A stretch of DNA of 64,000 nucleotides from CAZOWL01 sp964583605 (GCA_964583605.1 CAZOWL010000003.1:1-64000); one strand, 5' to 3'. Positions 42,324 to 51,611 are shown, counted from the stretch's first letter. Notes: generated by a model not told the origin, from the letters alone. Program-made: numbers and translations.

Positions 42324-42579
42324 CTCTGATATCTCGACATCAATGCCGAAGGCGTTATACTCCTCACCGCCGTCATCCGAATGGGCCGCCTCGTCAGAAG
42401 TCTCTTGAATTATTGGGCGCGCCTATCGCAGATCAACTGAGACGGCCATGTTGCCGATCAATTTCATGACCAAGTCGGGAATCGATCGCATCGATCGATC
42501 GGGCGGCACATCGCAGGCTCGGAGGGGACCGACTCTCTGCCTTGTGCCCCTGACCGTTTCACAGTGCAGGAGTGAGAAC

Positions 42580-42852
42580 ATGCAACGACTGATTGTTATG
42601 ATCGCGGCCACGATGCTTTGCGCCTCGGTGGCCTATGCACAGAGCGAGGAGGGCACGGCTGAAGGTCAAGCGGCGGCCCCCGCAGAGAGCGAGGCCAGCG
42701 CGGCCGCAGTCCCGGGCGGGATGGACCCCGAGAAGTTCTGGCCGGATCGCAACGACCCGGACAAGTATAAAGAGTCGATCCGCTGGGGAGTCACCCCGGT
42801 CCTCGATCAGATCGACGCCGATCATAGCCTGGGGCTGAAGCAGCACGACTGA
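42580..42852 (+). CDS. Small exported protein (90 aa)
   Basis: A signal peptide (MQRLIVMIAATMLCASVAYA) precedes a short mature protein: an Ala/Glu-rich segment (EGTAEGQAAAPAESEASAAA) and a C-terminal DPEKFWPDRNDPDKYKESIRWG with a DADHSLGL motif. AGGAG ribosome-binding site 8 bases before the ATG. No known family. The extended, charged composition suggests an unfolded or partner-bound periplasmic protein. It lies between the NPDL-repeat gene and the ABC importer, on the opposite strand to the latter. Confidence 0.7.
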   Translation: MQRLIVMIAATMLCASVAYAQSEEGTAEGQAAAPAESEASAAAVPGGMDPEKFWPDRNDPDKYKESIRWGVTPVLDQIDADHSLGLKQHD

Positions 42853-42947
42853 GTGCTTCAGGCAATGTCCCGCCCTCGCGGCGGGACGCTCGAAAGGGCG
42901 CTCGGTCGCCCCCTTGTCTGACCCCTATCTGACGATGCGCAGCACCC

Positions 42948-44108
42948 TCAGGAACAGCCGGGCTTGGCCGCTCCGGGCGTGTCTCCGTCGATCCTGAGCC
43001 CGTTCTCCCGATCGAACAGCAAGATCCGTTCAGGGTCGACCCGCACGGCAAGGCGCTCCGACTCCGCGACCTGCGTGTCGGCACTGAGCCGAGCAACAAT
43101 CCTTAGCTGTCCGTTCGGCCCCGCCGCGTCCCCTGGCGCGTCCTCTGGCGGCGACAGGTCGCAATGCACGATGAGCTCGGCACCCAGCCACTCGACGAGC
43201 CCGACGCGGCCGTGAAAAACGCCATCACGCCCGACCTCATCGCCCGGCGCCGCGTAGACGTCCTCCGGCCGGAAGCCGACGACGAGCTCGGCACCAGACG
43301 CCGCCCGACGACGCAAGCCCTCTGGGAGCGGCAGCTCGGTCATCGGCAGCCGCAGACGGTCATCGGCGATCCGCGCGGGTAACAGGTTCATGCCAGGCGA
43401 CCCGATGAAGGTCGCGACAAAGAGATTGGCCGGGCAGCGATAGAGCTCGCGCGGTGTGCCGATCTGCTGGATCAACCCGTGACGCAGCACGGCAATCCGA
43501 TCCCCCAAGGTCATCGCCTCGGTCTGGTCATGGGTCACATAGACGGTCGTCGTCCCGAGGCGCCGCTGCAGGCGGGCGAGCTCGGTGCGCATCTGCACGC
43601 GCAGCCGGGCATCCAGATTGGACAGCGGCTCATCGAGCAGGAAGGCGACGGGCTCGCGCACAATAGCGCGGCCCATCGCGACCCGCTGCCGCTGACCGCC
43701 GGAGAGCGCCGCCGGTCTGCGCTCCAACAGCGCGCCGAGCTCGAGGATCTCCGCGGCGCGCTCGACGCGCTCGGCGATCTCCGACCTTTTCAGCCCGGCC
43801 AGCTTAAGCGGGAAGGCCATGTTCTCGCGCACCGTCATATGCGGGTAGATGGCGTAGCTCTGAAACACCATCGCCATATTGCGGTCCTTCGGGTCGCGGG
43901 CCGTGACGTCCTCGCCTCCGACCCGCACCGCACCGCCGCTCGGCCGCTCGAGTCCGACGAGGATCTTCAGCAGCGTCGACTTGCCGCAGCCCGACGGACC
44001 GACGAGGACGAAGAGCTCGCCGTCGTGAATCCGTAGATCGGTCGGCCGCAGCGCCTCGGTCCCGTCGGGAAAGCGCTTGGTGATGCCATCGAGGACGATC
44101 TCGGCCAT
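42948..44108 (-). CDS. ABC importer ATPase (MalK/UgpC type)
   Basis: A 386-residue ATPase that powers a carbohydrate-type importer. It has Walker A GPSGCGKST, the signature LSGGQRQRVAMGRA, Walker B AFLLDEPLSNLDA and the H-loop VTHDQTEAM. The C-terminal TOBE/regulatory part (from about residue 240) marks the MalK/UgpC branch, in which EIIA-type or other partners can bind. It is last in a four-gene operon with the binding protein and two permeases, starting 5 bases from the permease end. The start used is ATG 44108 (MAEIVLDGITKRF). Confidence 0.94.
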   Translation of the reverse strand: MAEIVLDGITKRFPDGTEALRPTDLRIHDGELFVLVGPSGCGKSTLLKILVGLERPSGGAVRVGGEDVTARDPKDRNMAMVFQSYAIYPHMTVRENMAFPLKLAGLKRSEIAERVERAAEILELGALLERRPAALSGGQRQRVAMGRAIVREPVAFLLDEPLSNLDARLRVQMRTELARLQRRLGTTTVYVTHDQTEAMTLGDRIAVLRHGLIQQIGTPRELYRCPANLFVATFIGSPGMNLLPARIADDRLRLPMTELPLPEGLRRRAASGAELVVGFRPEDVYAAPGDEVGRDGVFHGRVGLVEWLGAELIVHCDLSPPEDAPGDAAGPNGQLRIVARLSADTQVAESERLAVRVDPERILLFDRENGLRIDGDTPGAAKPGCS

Positions 44109-44113
44109 AGGTG

Positions 44114-44947
44114 TCAACCCTTGACAGCGCCGGAGGTCAGCCCGGCCACGATCCGGCGCTGGAAGATCAGAACCAACAGAACCACCGGCACCGTCACCAC
44201 GACCGATGCGGCGGCGATCGAGCCCGTCGGCAGCTCAAAGCGCGAGCTGCCTGTGAAGAAGGCGATCGCCGCCGGGACCGTCCGGGCGGCGTTGGTCGAG
44301 GTCAGCGCCGCCGCGAACAGGAAGTCGTTCCAGGCGAAGATGAAGACCAGGATAGCCGCGGTGAAGACCCCTGGAGCCGCCAATGGCGCGATCACATGCC
44401 AAAAGGCCTGCAATGGGGTCGCACCATCGACCCGCGCGGCCCGGTCGAGATCCCAGGGGATCTCACGGAAGAAGGCCGACAGGGTCCAGATCGCGAGCGG
44501 CAGCGTGAAGGTCATGTAGGGCAGGATCAGGCCCGGCCAGGTGTCGTAGAGCCCGATCTGGCGCCACAGATTGAACAGCGGGCCGATCACCGCAACAGGC
44601 GGGAACATCGCGATCGCCAACGCCGCACCGAGGACCAGCTCGCGACCACGAAAGCGCAGCCGGACGATGGCGTAAGCGGCAAACATCGCCAGAACCACCG
44701 CCGCGCAGGTCGCCAGCGCCGCGATCCCGATCGAGTTCCAGAGCGCCGCCGGGAACTGGGCATCGGCGAAGATCGCGCGGTAGTGCTCCAGGCTCAGGCG
44801 CTGCGGCACGAACCGGCCGTCACCCAGATCCGCCGCGGGCTTCAACGACAAGGCCAGGATCCAGGCAACCGGCAACAGGGCATAGAGAATTACCAGCAGC
44901 GGACCGAGACGCCAGAACAGCAGATCGAGGGCGGTTCGCCGCGCCAT
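44114..44947 (-). CDS. ABC sugar permease (MalG type)
   Basis: A membrane permease of about 277 residues with six TM helices: LGPLLVILYALLPVAWILAL at the N terminus, then TCAAVVLAMFAAYAIVRL, AALAIAMFPPVAVIGPLFN and a C-terminal VVVTVPVVLLVLIFQ. The coupling EAA loop reads DRAARVDGATPLQAFWHVIAPLAAP. It pairs with the upstream MalF-type permease. The ATG at 44947 gives a 10-base gap to the upstream gene; a GTG at 44974 would overlap it and is also possible. Confidence 0.93.
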   Translation of the reverse strand: MARRTALDLLFWRLGPLLVILYALLPVAWILALSLKPAADLGDGRFVPQRLSLEHYRAIFADAQFPAALWNSIGIAALATCAAVVLAMFAAYAIVRLRFRGRELVLGAALAIAMFPPVAVIGPLFNLWRQIGLYDTWPGLILPYMTFTLPLAIWTLSAFFREIPWDLDRAARVDGATPLQAFWHVIAPLAAPGVFTAAILVFIFAWNDFLFAAALTSTNAARTVPAAIAFFTGSSRFELPTGSIAAASVVVTVPVVLLVLIFQRRIVAGLTSGAVKG

Positions 44948-44957
44948 CGTTGCAGAC

Positions 44958-45836
44958 TCAGCGCTCTTCGCCACGGCTCACGTCGGCCTTGAGGCCCTTG
45001 ACGAAGAGCACGGCGATGGCGATCACGCAGAGAAAGATCAGGACCGAGACGGCCGAGCCGAGGCCGAGGTTCAGACGGGTGACCAGCGCCTGGTAGCCGA
45101 CGATCGAGACGGTCTCGGTGCCCTGGGCGCCGCGCGTCTGAACGAAAACGGTATCGAATATGCGAAAGGCATCCAGCGTGCGGAACAAGAGTGCGACCAA
45201 GATCGTCGGGCGCATCAGCGGCAACGTGATGCGGAAGAAGCGTTGGCGGGCATTCGCGCCGTCGACGCGCGCGGCGTCGAGTAGGTCGGGTGGCACGAGT
45301 GTCAGGCCAGCCAGCAAAAGAAGGGCCATGAAGGGCGTCGTCTTCCAGACCTCGGTCAGGATGATGACGAGAAACGCCGACCAGCGCTCCGTCAGCCAAG
45401 CCCGCTCGGTGCCGAGCCAGGGGTTGACGAAGCCCGTGACCGGATCGAACGCGAACTTCCAGGCCATCGCGGCGACCACGGTGATGATGGCGTAGGGCAC
45501 GAGCACCGAGGCCCGCACAGTGCGCCGGAGAAAGAGGACTCGGTGCATGACAAGCGCGAGCAGCATGCCCAGCACGAGCTCGATCGCGACCGAGCCGACC
45601 GTGATGATCGCGGTATTGAGCAGCGATTGCCACCAGACCTCGGAGGTCAGCACACTGGCATAGTTGGCCAGACCAACGAAGGCGCGCTCGCCGGGAAAGC
45701 GCAGGTCGTAGCGGAACAGCGACAGCCAGAGCGCATAGAGTATCGGGTAGGCCGTGACCAGAAGCATCGCCAACACCGCCGGCGTGCACAGGAGCCATCC
45801 GAGACGCTCCTCGGCCGGGTCACGATGACCGCTCAC
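44958..45836 (-). CDS. ABC sugar permease (MalF type)
   Basis: A 292-residue permease with TM segments at LGWLLCTPAVLAMLLVTAYPI, TAIITVGSVAIELVLGMLLAL, ASVLVPYAIITVVAAMAWKF and an LIFLCVIAIAVLFV end. The EAA loop (LLDAARVDGANARQRFFRITLPLMRP) contacts the ATPase. The GTG start at 45836 overlaps the binding-protein stop (GTGA), which fixes the start; reading on to 45896 only shadows that gene. Part of the operon 47071-42948 on the minus strand. Confidence 0.92.
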   Translation of the reverse strand: MSGHRDPAEERLGWLLCTPAVLAMLLVTAYPILYALWLSLFRYDLRFPGERAFVGLANYASVLTSEVWWQSLLNTAIITVGSVAIELVLGMLLALVMHRVLFLRRTVRASVLVPYAIITVVAAMAWKFAFDPVTGFVNPWLGTERAWLTERWSAFLVIILTEVWKTTPFMALLLLAGLTLVPPDLLDAARVDGANARQRFFRITLPLMRPTILVALLFRTLDAFRIFDTVFVQTRGAQGTETVSIVGYQALVTRLNLGLGSAVSVLIFLCVIAIAVLFVKGLKADVSRGEER

Positions 45837-47071
45837 AGGAGCCCCTCCGAGCGCAGGGCCCGGTCGATCTTCTCGCGCAGATCGCCGATGTCGCACACGG
45901 GGTTGATCCGCGACATCGGGTGCAGCGTTCGACCGATCGCCAGCGAGACGTCGTTGTAGAGTGGCGTCTGGGGCCGCTCTACAGCGTCGCGCAGCGTCCG
46001 ACGCAACAGATCGGCGAACGGGAAGGTGGCGCGGATGTCAGGGTCGTCGTAGAGCGCCTCGAGCGTCGGCGGAAGCCCGCCCCGCCTCGCCGCGAGCCGT
46101 TGCCCCGAGACGGCGGCGAGGCACTCGACCGCGCTCCGCGCGAGATCTCGATGGCGGGTGAAGGCACCGACGCCAAGATTGATGCCGCCGATCGTGACAC
46201 GGCTCGGGCGATCGGGATGCACCGCCGGCCAGCGCGCCCAGCCCATCCGCTCGGCGATCTCCGGTGCATTCTGTTGGGCGCTCGGCCAGACATAGGTGTA
46301 GTTGACCATGAAGCTCGAGCTACCGGCCTCGAAGCCGAGTCGCGCCTGATCCTCACGCGCCCGAGCGAGACCTGACGGCGCGGCCGGAGAGGTCGCCAGG
46401 CGCCGCATGATCCGCAGCGCTGCCGCCGTTGCGTCCGAGGGCAGCGTCACCGACCGACCGTCCTCGCTCAAGACGGTGCCGCCGGCTGAGGCCAGCAGGG
46501 AGACGAAGAAGACCGTCAGCCCCTCATAACGCTCGCCCTGGGCCTGGATCGTGCCGTCCTCACCGAGCGACTCGGCGAGCGAGATCATCTCGTCCCAGGT
46601 CGCCGGCGGCTCGTCGACACGGTCGGTGCGGTACCACAAGAGCTGGGTGTTCGTCGTGAACGGGATCGCCCAGAGGCGATCCCGATAGGTCGCCGTCGCG
46701 AGCGGCGTCGCGAGCCGGCCCTCGCTGATCCGGCTCACCGAGCCCCGGGGCCAGGGCAGGATCCATTCGGCGGCCGCAAATTCCGCGGTCCAGATGACGT
46801 CCATGCCGATCAAGTCGATCGCGGTGTCACCGGCGGCAAGGCGGCGCACCAGCTGCTCGCGCTGCTGATCGGCGTCGGCAGGCAGCGCGACCAGCTCGAT
46901 ACGATACGCACCCCGTGACCCCTCGGCGCAGCGGCGGGCGGCTTCGGCAAAGGCTCCGGACGGCTCGTCGAACACATACCAATGGAGGACCGGGATGCCG
47001 GCCTGCTCGCCGCCGCAGCCGAGCAGCGCGAGCGTGGTCAAGGCCGAACCGAGCTGCCACCAGGGACGCAT
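45833..47071 (-). CDS. ABC importer substrate-binding lipoprotein (family 1)
   Basis: A 412-residue lipoprotein that captures the ligand outside the membrane. The signal MRPWWQLGSALTTLALLGC ends in a lipobox. The mature protein has the family 1 plan (YVFDEPSGAFAEAARRC, MDVIWTAEFAAAEWILPW, FTTNTQLLWYRTDRV, GINLGVGAFTRHRD). Sugars or glycosides such as trehalose, maltose or compatible solutes are typical ligands; this cannot be narrowed further. The start at 47071 excludes residues that come from the palindromic repeat copy C directly upstream. It heads the four-gene importer operon. Confidence 0.9.
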   Translation of the reverse strand: MRPWWQLGSALTTLALLGCGGEQAGIPVLHWYVFDEPSGAFAEAARRCAEGSRGAYRIELVALPADADQQREQLVRRLAAGDTAIDLIGMDVIWTAEFAAAEWILPWPRGSVSRISEGRLATPLATATYRDRLWAIPFTTNTQLLWYRTDRVDEPPATWDEMISLAESLGEDGTIQAQGERYEGLTVFFVSLLASAGGTVLSEDGRSVTLPSDATAAALRIMRRLATSPAAPSGLARAREDQARLGFEAGSSSFMVNYTYVWPSAQQNAPEIAERMGWARWPAVHPDRPSRVTIGGINLGVGAFTRHRDLARSAVECLAAVSGQRLAARRGGLPPTLEALYDDPDIRATFPFADLLRRTLRDAVERPQTPLYNDVSLAIGRTLHPMSRINPVCDIGDLREKIDRALRSEGLL

Positions 47072-47078
47072 GATCGTT

Positions 47079-47203
47079 ACCATGAAATTCGCGGAGCACG
47101 TTCGCCCCCTCGCCCTCTGGGAGAGGGTTGGGGTGAGGGAACTATCAGGGGCGAGGTGACCTTTCATCGTCCGGGGTAGCTCGGCTCGCCCCATGATCGT
47201 TAG
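47079..47203 (-). repeat. Dispersed bipartite palindromic repeat, copy C
   Basis: A minus-oriented, intact copy of the repeat described at 15886. It lies between the M48 protease and the importer operon, and its end is only about 8 bases from the binding-protein ATG, so it occupies the place of the promoter or leader. Confidence 0.9.
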
Positions 47204-47251
47204 GCCCATGACCTGTCGATCGGCACGCTCGGCGTCACAGCCCGCCGTGGC

Positions 47252-48019
47252 TCAGCGACGGGCCCGTGCTTGCTCATACTCCGCAACCGCACGCGGCAGC
47301 GCCGCCTCGAGGGCCTCAATGCGGCGGTCGTCGAGGGGATGCGTGGTCAGGAACTCGAGGGGCTCGCCCCCCTGGGAGCGGTTGTGGGCCTGAAAGCGGC
47401 GCCAAAACGCGACGGCCTCACGCGGGTCGTAGCCCGCACGGGCCATGAATAGCAGCCCAAGCCTGTCGGCTTCCAACTCTTGCGTGCGCGAGTAGGGCAA
47501 GAGCACACCGACCTGAGCACCGACGCCGTAGGCCTGCATCGCCAGGTCGCGCGTCGCCGCGGCCTGGGAGCCGAGGGCGGCCGATAGCGCGACACCGCCC
47601 AGCTGCACCAGGAGGCCTTGGGACATCCGCTCGGCGCCATGATGGGCGAAGACATGCGCGATCTCGTGCGCGATCACGGTCGCCAGGCCGGCCTCATTCT
47701 TCGTGATCGGCAGCATGCCGCTGTAGATGCCGACCTTGCCGCCAGGCAGGGCGAAGGCGTTCGGCTTGTCGGGGACGTCGAAGAGCACAAATTCCCAGTT
47801 GGCATTTGGCATGGGGGTGACTGCGGCAATGCGTGTGCCGACGCTCTGGACCATGCGCACCTTGCCCCGGTCGCGCGAGCGAGGGGTCTGCTGCTTGACC
47901 TTATCGAACGTCTTGAGTCCGAGCTCGGCCTCTTGTGTCGGGCTGATCAATCGCAGCTGCGAGCGGTTGGTCTCCGGGACCGTCGCGCAGCCGACCAGGA
48001 GCGCTGCGCTTAAGGCCAA
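47252..48019 (-). CDS. M48-family metalloprotease, exported lipoprotein
   Basis: A peptidase of the BepA/LoiP/YcaL type that degrades or repairs envelope proteins. The catalytic motif HEIAHVFAHHGAERMSQG and the third-ligand region YSRTQELEADRLGLLFMARAGYDPREA are clear; the C terminus ends TTHPLDDRRIEALEAALP. A lipobox LVGC sits at the signal end (AAALALSAALLVGC). No in-frame ATG lies near the signal. The TTG at 48019 is the nearest usable start; an ATG with a GGAG site at about 48040 is out of frame by one base, so an indel just behind it is possible. Location: outer-membrane periplasmic side. Confidence 0.8.
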   Translation of the reverse strand: MALSAALLVGCATVPETNRSQLRLISPTQEAELGLKTFDKVKQQTPRSRDRGKVRMVQSVGTRIAAVTPMPNANWEFVLFDVPDKPNAFALPGGKVGIYSGMLPITKNEAGLATVIAHEIAHVFAHHGAERMSQGLLVQLGGVALSAALGSQAAATRDLAMQAYGVGAQVGVLLPYSRTQELEADRLGLLFMARAGYDPREAVAFWRRFQAHNRSQGGEPLEFLTTHPLDDRRIEALEAALPRAVAEYEQARARR

Positions 48020-48230
48020 GGCCGCCGCGCGACGTCGGCATCGACTCCGTACGGTCCGCCCGCGGCACCGTCCGGGCGCTGGGGCACAGTTACCGGCCGG
48101 TCTGTCCGGGCCGACCCGCGAATGGAACCGTAGTAGACTGCTGACTGTGGTTCCAATGACTAGGGCCGCGAGCCGAGCGGACCCGCCATGCCGACCCGCA
48201 ACGCGGTCCGCTGGGAAAAGAGGAGAGATC

Positions 48231-48617
48231 ATGCTCCACATACGCCTCGAAACACTCTGCTTCCTCATCGCCAAGGCCCGTGAACTCCAGGCCAAAGAGG
48301 ACGTCGTGATACCTGAGCAGCCCGACAACCCGAGCGATGACTGGGCCCTTCAGATCCTCGCCAATCATAGCGATGACTCTTCGTTACGTGAAATCCAAGA
48401 CACCCTCGCCGACCTGAACGGTCGCCAGCGCGCCGAACTCATCGCCCTGATGTGGCTCGGACGCGGCGACTACGAGATCGAGGAATGGGAGAGCGCCGTC
48501 GACGAGGCCCTCGGCGACCTATCGGTGCGCGCGGCAGAATACCTGCTGGCCCATCCGATGGTGTCGGATTATCTGGAGGAGGGGCTGATCACCCACGGCT
48601 ATTATTGCAACGAATGA
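48231..48617 (+). CDS. DUF3775 protein
   Basis: A 128-residue soluble, acidic, helical protein. I recall the DUF3775 pattern from features such as MLHIRLETLCFLIAKARELQ at the N terminus, DLNGRQRAELIALMWLGRGD in the middle and HPMVSDYLEEGLITHGYYC at the end. The AGGAGA ribosome-binding site directly before the ATG at 48231 fixes the start; longer upstream readings are shadows of the protease gene. Function unknown. It is divergent from the protease. Confidence 0.8.
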   Translation: MLHIRLETLCFLIAKARELQAKEDVVIPEQPDNPSDDWALQILANHSDDSSLREIQDTLADLNGRQRAELIALMWLGRGDYEIEEWESAVDEALGDLSVRAAEYLLAHPMVSDYLEEGLITHGYYCNE

Positions 48618-48645
48618 CCGCGGTCTCACCGGTTTCACCGCGGCA

Positions 48646-49293
48646 CTAGGGGCTCGCCGGCTCACCGGCGTCTTCCTGCCCGTCGACCAGCTGGCCACGA
48701 TTGCGGTCCTCGCTCCTCGGCTTCGGCAGCCTGCCCCCGGTCTTCTCGGGTCGATAGGTGACCGCCGCGATGCGCTTCTCCTCGCCTCCGATGAGGCGCT
48801 CACGGCCCCAACGATCCTGACGGGCCCGAACCCCGTACCCAAGCATGAGGCCACCGGCGGTCGTCACCGCAAGCAGGCCAACGGTGACGAATTGCGTCAT
48901 CATCAGCAGCGCAACACCGACACCGCCAGTCACCAAGGCACCGGTCTTCAATAGGTTGCTGTTCGCGGCCCGCGTCTTGGCTTTGGCAACCAGGCGCTCG
49001 GTCGCCTTCATCGCGGCGACGCGCTCCTTCTCCGCCTTGGCACGCAACGCCTCACGCTCGCGGTAATGACGGTCCTTTAAGTGGGACTCCGCCTTGTGCC
49101 GATGACCCTCAGCTAATGATGTGAACCACAGAGCCACGAGGGTGCCGATGGCGGCTCCGATGCTGAGGAAGAGCCACCAGGTCTCCGCGATGTCGGTCTG
49201 CTCGGCCGTGTAGACCAGAAGGACCGTGATGGCCTGCAGAAGGAATATGCCGATCAGGAACTTGATCAGGCTCGGGATGCTGAAACGAAACAT
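48646..49293 (-). CDS. Membrane protein with coiled-coil segment, unknown
   Basis: A 215-residue protein with two N-terminal TM helices (FLIGIFLLQAITVLLVY and WLFLSIGAAIGTLVALW), a charged coiled-coil (HLKDRHYREREALRAKAEKE to LVAKAKTRA), and two more hydrophobic segments (TGALVTGGVGVALLMM and TVGLLAVTTAGGLML). The tail is hydrophilic. No known family. Its start overlaps the end of the upstream lipoprotein gene by 28 bases, suggesting co-transcription. The role is unknown; an envelope-structural or scaffold job fits the layout. Confidence 0.7.
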   Translation of the reverse strand: MFRFSIPSLIKFLIGIFLLQAITVLLVYTAEQTDIAETWWLFLSIGAAIGTLVALWFTSLAEGHRHKAESHLKDRHYREREALRAKAEKERVAAMKATERLVAKAKTRAANSNLLKTGALVTGGVGVALLMMTQFVTVGLLAVTTAGGLMLGYGVRARQDRWGRERLIGGEEKRIAAVTYRPEKTGGRLPKPRSEDRNRGQLVDGQEDAGEPASP

Positions 49294-50612
49294 GACAATC
49301 TTTTGGGCTCAAACAAGGATGCGTCTCGGCAACGCATCGGTTGCGACGCACCGCCAAACTTAGCCGCAGGGCTCGACGACTCGACTCGAGCCGCCGCGGC
49401 GGCCGGCGCCGGCGGCACGAGCACGATCCAGTCCTCTGGCACGGTTGCCGACCCGTGATGTCGCCCAGGCCCCAGAAGCCCCCGCAGCCGCCCACGAATC
49501 GCTTCGAGCTCTGCCCCGTCAGCCGCGCTCGCGCCGATCGGGCGATCGTAAGCGTCGATGACATTGTAAAGGTACTCGACGCCGATGTCGGTGAGATCAA
49601 CGAGCAGACGTGGCCCATCGCCTCCGGTCGGGACCAATCTTGGCTCGCGACCAGACACGAAAAATGGACCGGCGCGCCCCTCGAGACGCTTGGCGACAGC
49701 CGTTTGGCCCTGGTGGCGAAGGTGTGCGAGGAATGCCGCGCGCATGGCCGCGGCCAGCTCGGCGCTCGTCGCGCCGTCAGCGGCGCTGTTGCCAGACCGT
49801 TTCGGCGCCTGCGGCTCTACAGCAACCAAAAAGGCATGGGCGGCACCGATTGGGTCGTGGCGGCCGCTGTCTGGCGCTAGGACATAGCGCCTGAGCAGGC
49901 GCATCAGCTCACTTTGACGCACGCGATCGGTCTCGGTGCGATCCGGCCGGTCCACGCCGAAGAGGACGAAGGTGTATAAGCCGTAGCCGGGTATGGCCTC
50001 GTAGTACAGCGGTGAAGGGTGCGGCGCCGTAACGAGGGGGGCGCCATCGGCACGTGTGGCGAAATACGCCAGGCCGTAAGTCCGTGACGGCGGCTGTTGC
50101 CCGGCTTGCCCCAGGCGCTCGAGGCCCAGCAGAATGCCGGCCGCGACCACCGGCTGGAGCTCGGCGCCCGCGATGAGAAGGGCACGATCCGAGACCGCAT
50201 CCACGACACCAGGCCCGCCCTGGACCACCATTTCACTGACGATCGCGGCCAAGGTATCGCAATTCGCTCGCAGCAGTGCCTCGGTCCCGACACCGGGGTC
50301 GACACCCGCCTCGTACAGATCCGTGACCACCTCTCGCAGAGGCTCTGGGCGCGCCCCAGGGGTTGACACCTTGCAGCGGGCCGCGATATCAACCCCGGGA
50401 ACCGAGTCGCTTGCGGCCGGCGGCATCCTATCGCGCGGCATCGGCGTGCTCGGCCGCAGCGATGCCTCCGGCCCTAACAACTGGTCGGACGCGCAGCCCG
50501 ACATCGCAGCCAGGGATACGAGGACAATAGCCCAGATCGGCCAAGAGTTGACCGATCGCAGGCCGAAAGCAAGACCTGGCACAGGCATGCCCCGAAGACC
50601 GACCGACACCAT
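49266..50612 (-). CDS. Large exported lipoprotein of unknown function
   Basis: A 448-residue lipoprotein. The start at 50612 (MVSVGLRGMPVPGLAFGL) has an AGGG site and leads to the signal IWAIVLVSLAAMSGC. The mature protein has helical repeats (LREVVTDLYEAGVDPGVGTE, CDTLAAIVSEMVVQGGPGVV) and a later strand-rich part (PYYEAIPGYGLYTFVLFGVD-like, VDLTDIGVEYLYNVIDAYDRP). No family recognised. The C terminus overlaps the next gene. The cluster with the membrane protein suggests a shared envelope role. Confidence 0.7.
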   Translation of the reverse strand: MVSVGLRGMPVPGLAFGLRSVNSWPIWAIVLVSLAAMSGCASDQLLGPEASLRPSTPMPRDRMPPAASDSVPGVDIAARCKVSTPGARPEPLREVVTDLYEAGVDPGVGTEALLRANCDTLAAIVSEMVVQGGPGVVDAVSDRALLIAGAELQPVVAAGILLGLERLGQAGQQPPSRTYGLAYFATRADGAPLVTAPHPSPLYYEAIPGYGLYTFVLFGVDRPDRTETDRVRQSELMRLLRRYVLAPDSGRHDPIGAAHAFLVAVEPQAPKRSGNSAADGATSAELAAAMRAAFLAHLRHQGQTAVAKRLEGRAGPFFVSGREPRLVPTGGDGPRLLVDLTDIGVEYLYNVIDAYDRPIGASAADGAELEAIRGRLRGLLGPGRHHGSATVPEDWIVLVPPAPAAAAARVESSSPAAKFGGASQPMRCRDASLFEPKRLSCFVSASRA

Positions 50613-51121
50613 CGAGCCCTTCCGGCTCGTCGAGCCAGAGTGAATTAGACGGCAAACGCAGGCGGAATACAGGAGGAAGAGATGCGCAATCACGGACATG
50701 GCTGGACGAGGCTCGCTGAGCGCGTGGGCACTGACTAGGCCTCGACGGCCTGGCACCAGGATCGGCCTGTGGTCGCCGCGCCTCACAGATGGCGCGGCCG
50801 CGAGGCAAAGGGCTGGGAGAAGAGATCTCGACGCGTGCCGGTGACGATAGTGCGTTTGACCATCCCGACGCAAGCGAGTTTGGTCATGACCACAATTGTC
50901 ACCAGCAAGACGACGTCATCGCCGTCAGTCGCTCGGGTCGGCGTGTCGCCCTCTAGGGCGACACGACGCGTCCGTGACGCTGTGCTCACGCACCGGCCCT
51001 ACGCGACCAATGACAGACCGCGACAACCGCTCACGGGGATAGCCCGCTTTCGCGGGCTTAACAGAGATGCCCGATGGCCTTGATCCGGGTGCTTGACCCG
51101 GCCCCCTCGGCTGAGCTGGCG
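50613..51121. other. Intergenic region with a REP palindrome
   Basis: No convincing gene in about 500 bases. It contains the palindrome at 50943-50964 and a stretch of short A/C-rich text. Open frames on both strands look random. Confidence 0.35.
50943..50964. repeat. REP palindrome related to the RAYT-flanking repeats
   Basis: GTGTCGCCCT and AGGGCGACAC form a perfect 10-bp inverted repeat with a 2-base loop. The same palindrome, differing only in the centre, flanks the RAYT gene at 28410-28429. Confidence 0.75.
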
Positions 51122-51490
51122 CTACTTCGCCGATGAGGTGGTCGGGGCCGTCGGCGCCAGCGCCGCTGGGGCGTAGCCGACTGGCGGCGCTAGACCGTAG
51201 TACGGGTAGCCGTAGGGATAGCCGCCGTAATGGTAAGGCCCAAAGGCATCATACGCATACCAATGATACGGACGATACCAATGGTGGCCGGGATAACCCC
51301 AGTATCCTGGATAGCCCCAATAGCCCGGGCCGTACCAGCCTGGCCCGCCCCATCCGCCGAAGCCACCGCCGAAGCCGAAGCTGAAGCCGCCGCCGAAGAA
51401 ACCGAAGAAGGCCTGCGACTGAACAGGCACCGCCAGCAGCACAGTGGCCAACACAGCCGCCGCGAGCACATGTAGCCTTTGCCCTTTCAT
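51122..51490 (-). CDS. Gly/Tyr/Pro/His-rich exported protein, sulfur-globule-protein-like
   Basis: A 122-residue protein with a signal peptide (MKGQRLHVLAAAVLATVLLAVPVQSQA) and a mature part of repeated glycine, tyrosine, tryptophan and proline (FFGFFGGGFSFGFGGGFGGW, then GYWGYPGYWGYPGHHWYRP). This composition and the Sec signal match the sulfur-globule envelope proteins (SgpA/B/C) that coat periplasmic sulfur in purple sulfur bacteria. A near-perfect AGGAGGTG ribosome-binding site suggests strong expression. Compared with the gene at 52685 it is richer in Phe and His. Assignment rests on composition and context, not on a conserved motif. Confidence 0.7.
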   Translation of the reverse strand: MKGQRLHVLAAAVLATVLLAVPVQSQAFFGFFGGGFSFGFGGGFGGWGGPGWYGPGYWGYPGYWGYPGHHWYRPYHWYAYDAFGPYHYGGYPYGYPYYGLAPPVGYAPAALAPTAPTTSSAK

Positions 51491-51611
51491 GATACACCTC
51501 CTGCCTGCACCGGTATGCCGCCATCCTCTCGGATAGACGGATAGCCTCCACTCACCTAATTAGTTTAGTATATTAGCGGAGGCTTATCCGGAGGCCATCG
51601 CGCCCATTGCG

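Noticed and set aside
44111..44992. 293-codon open frame antisense to the MalG-type permease
   Set aside because: Gln/Arg/His-rich shadow of a membrane-protein gene.
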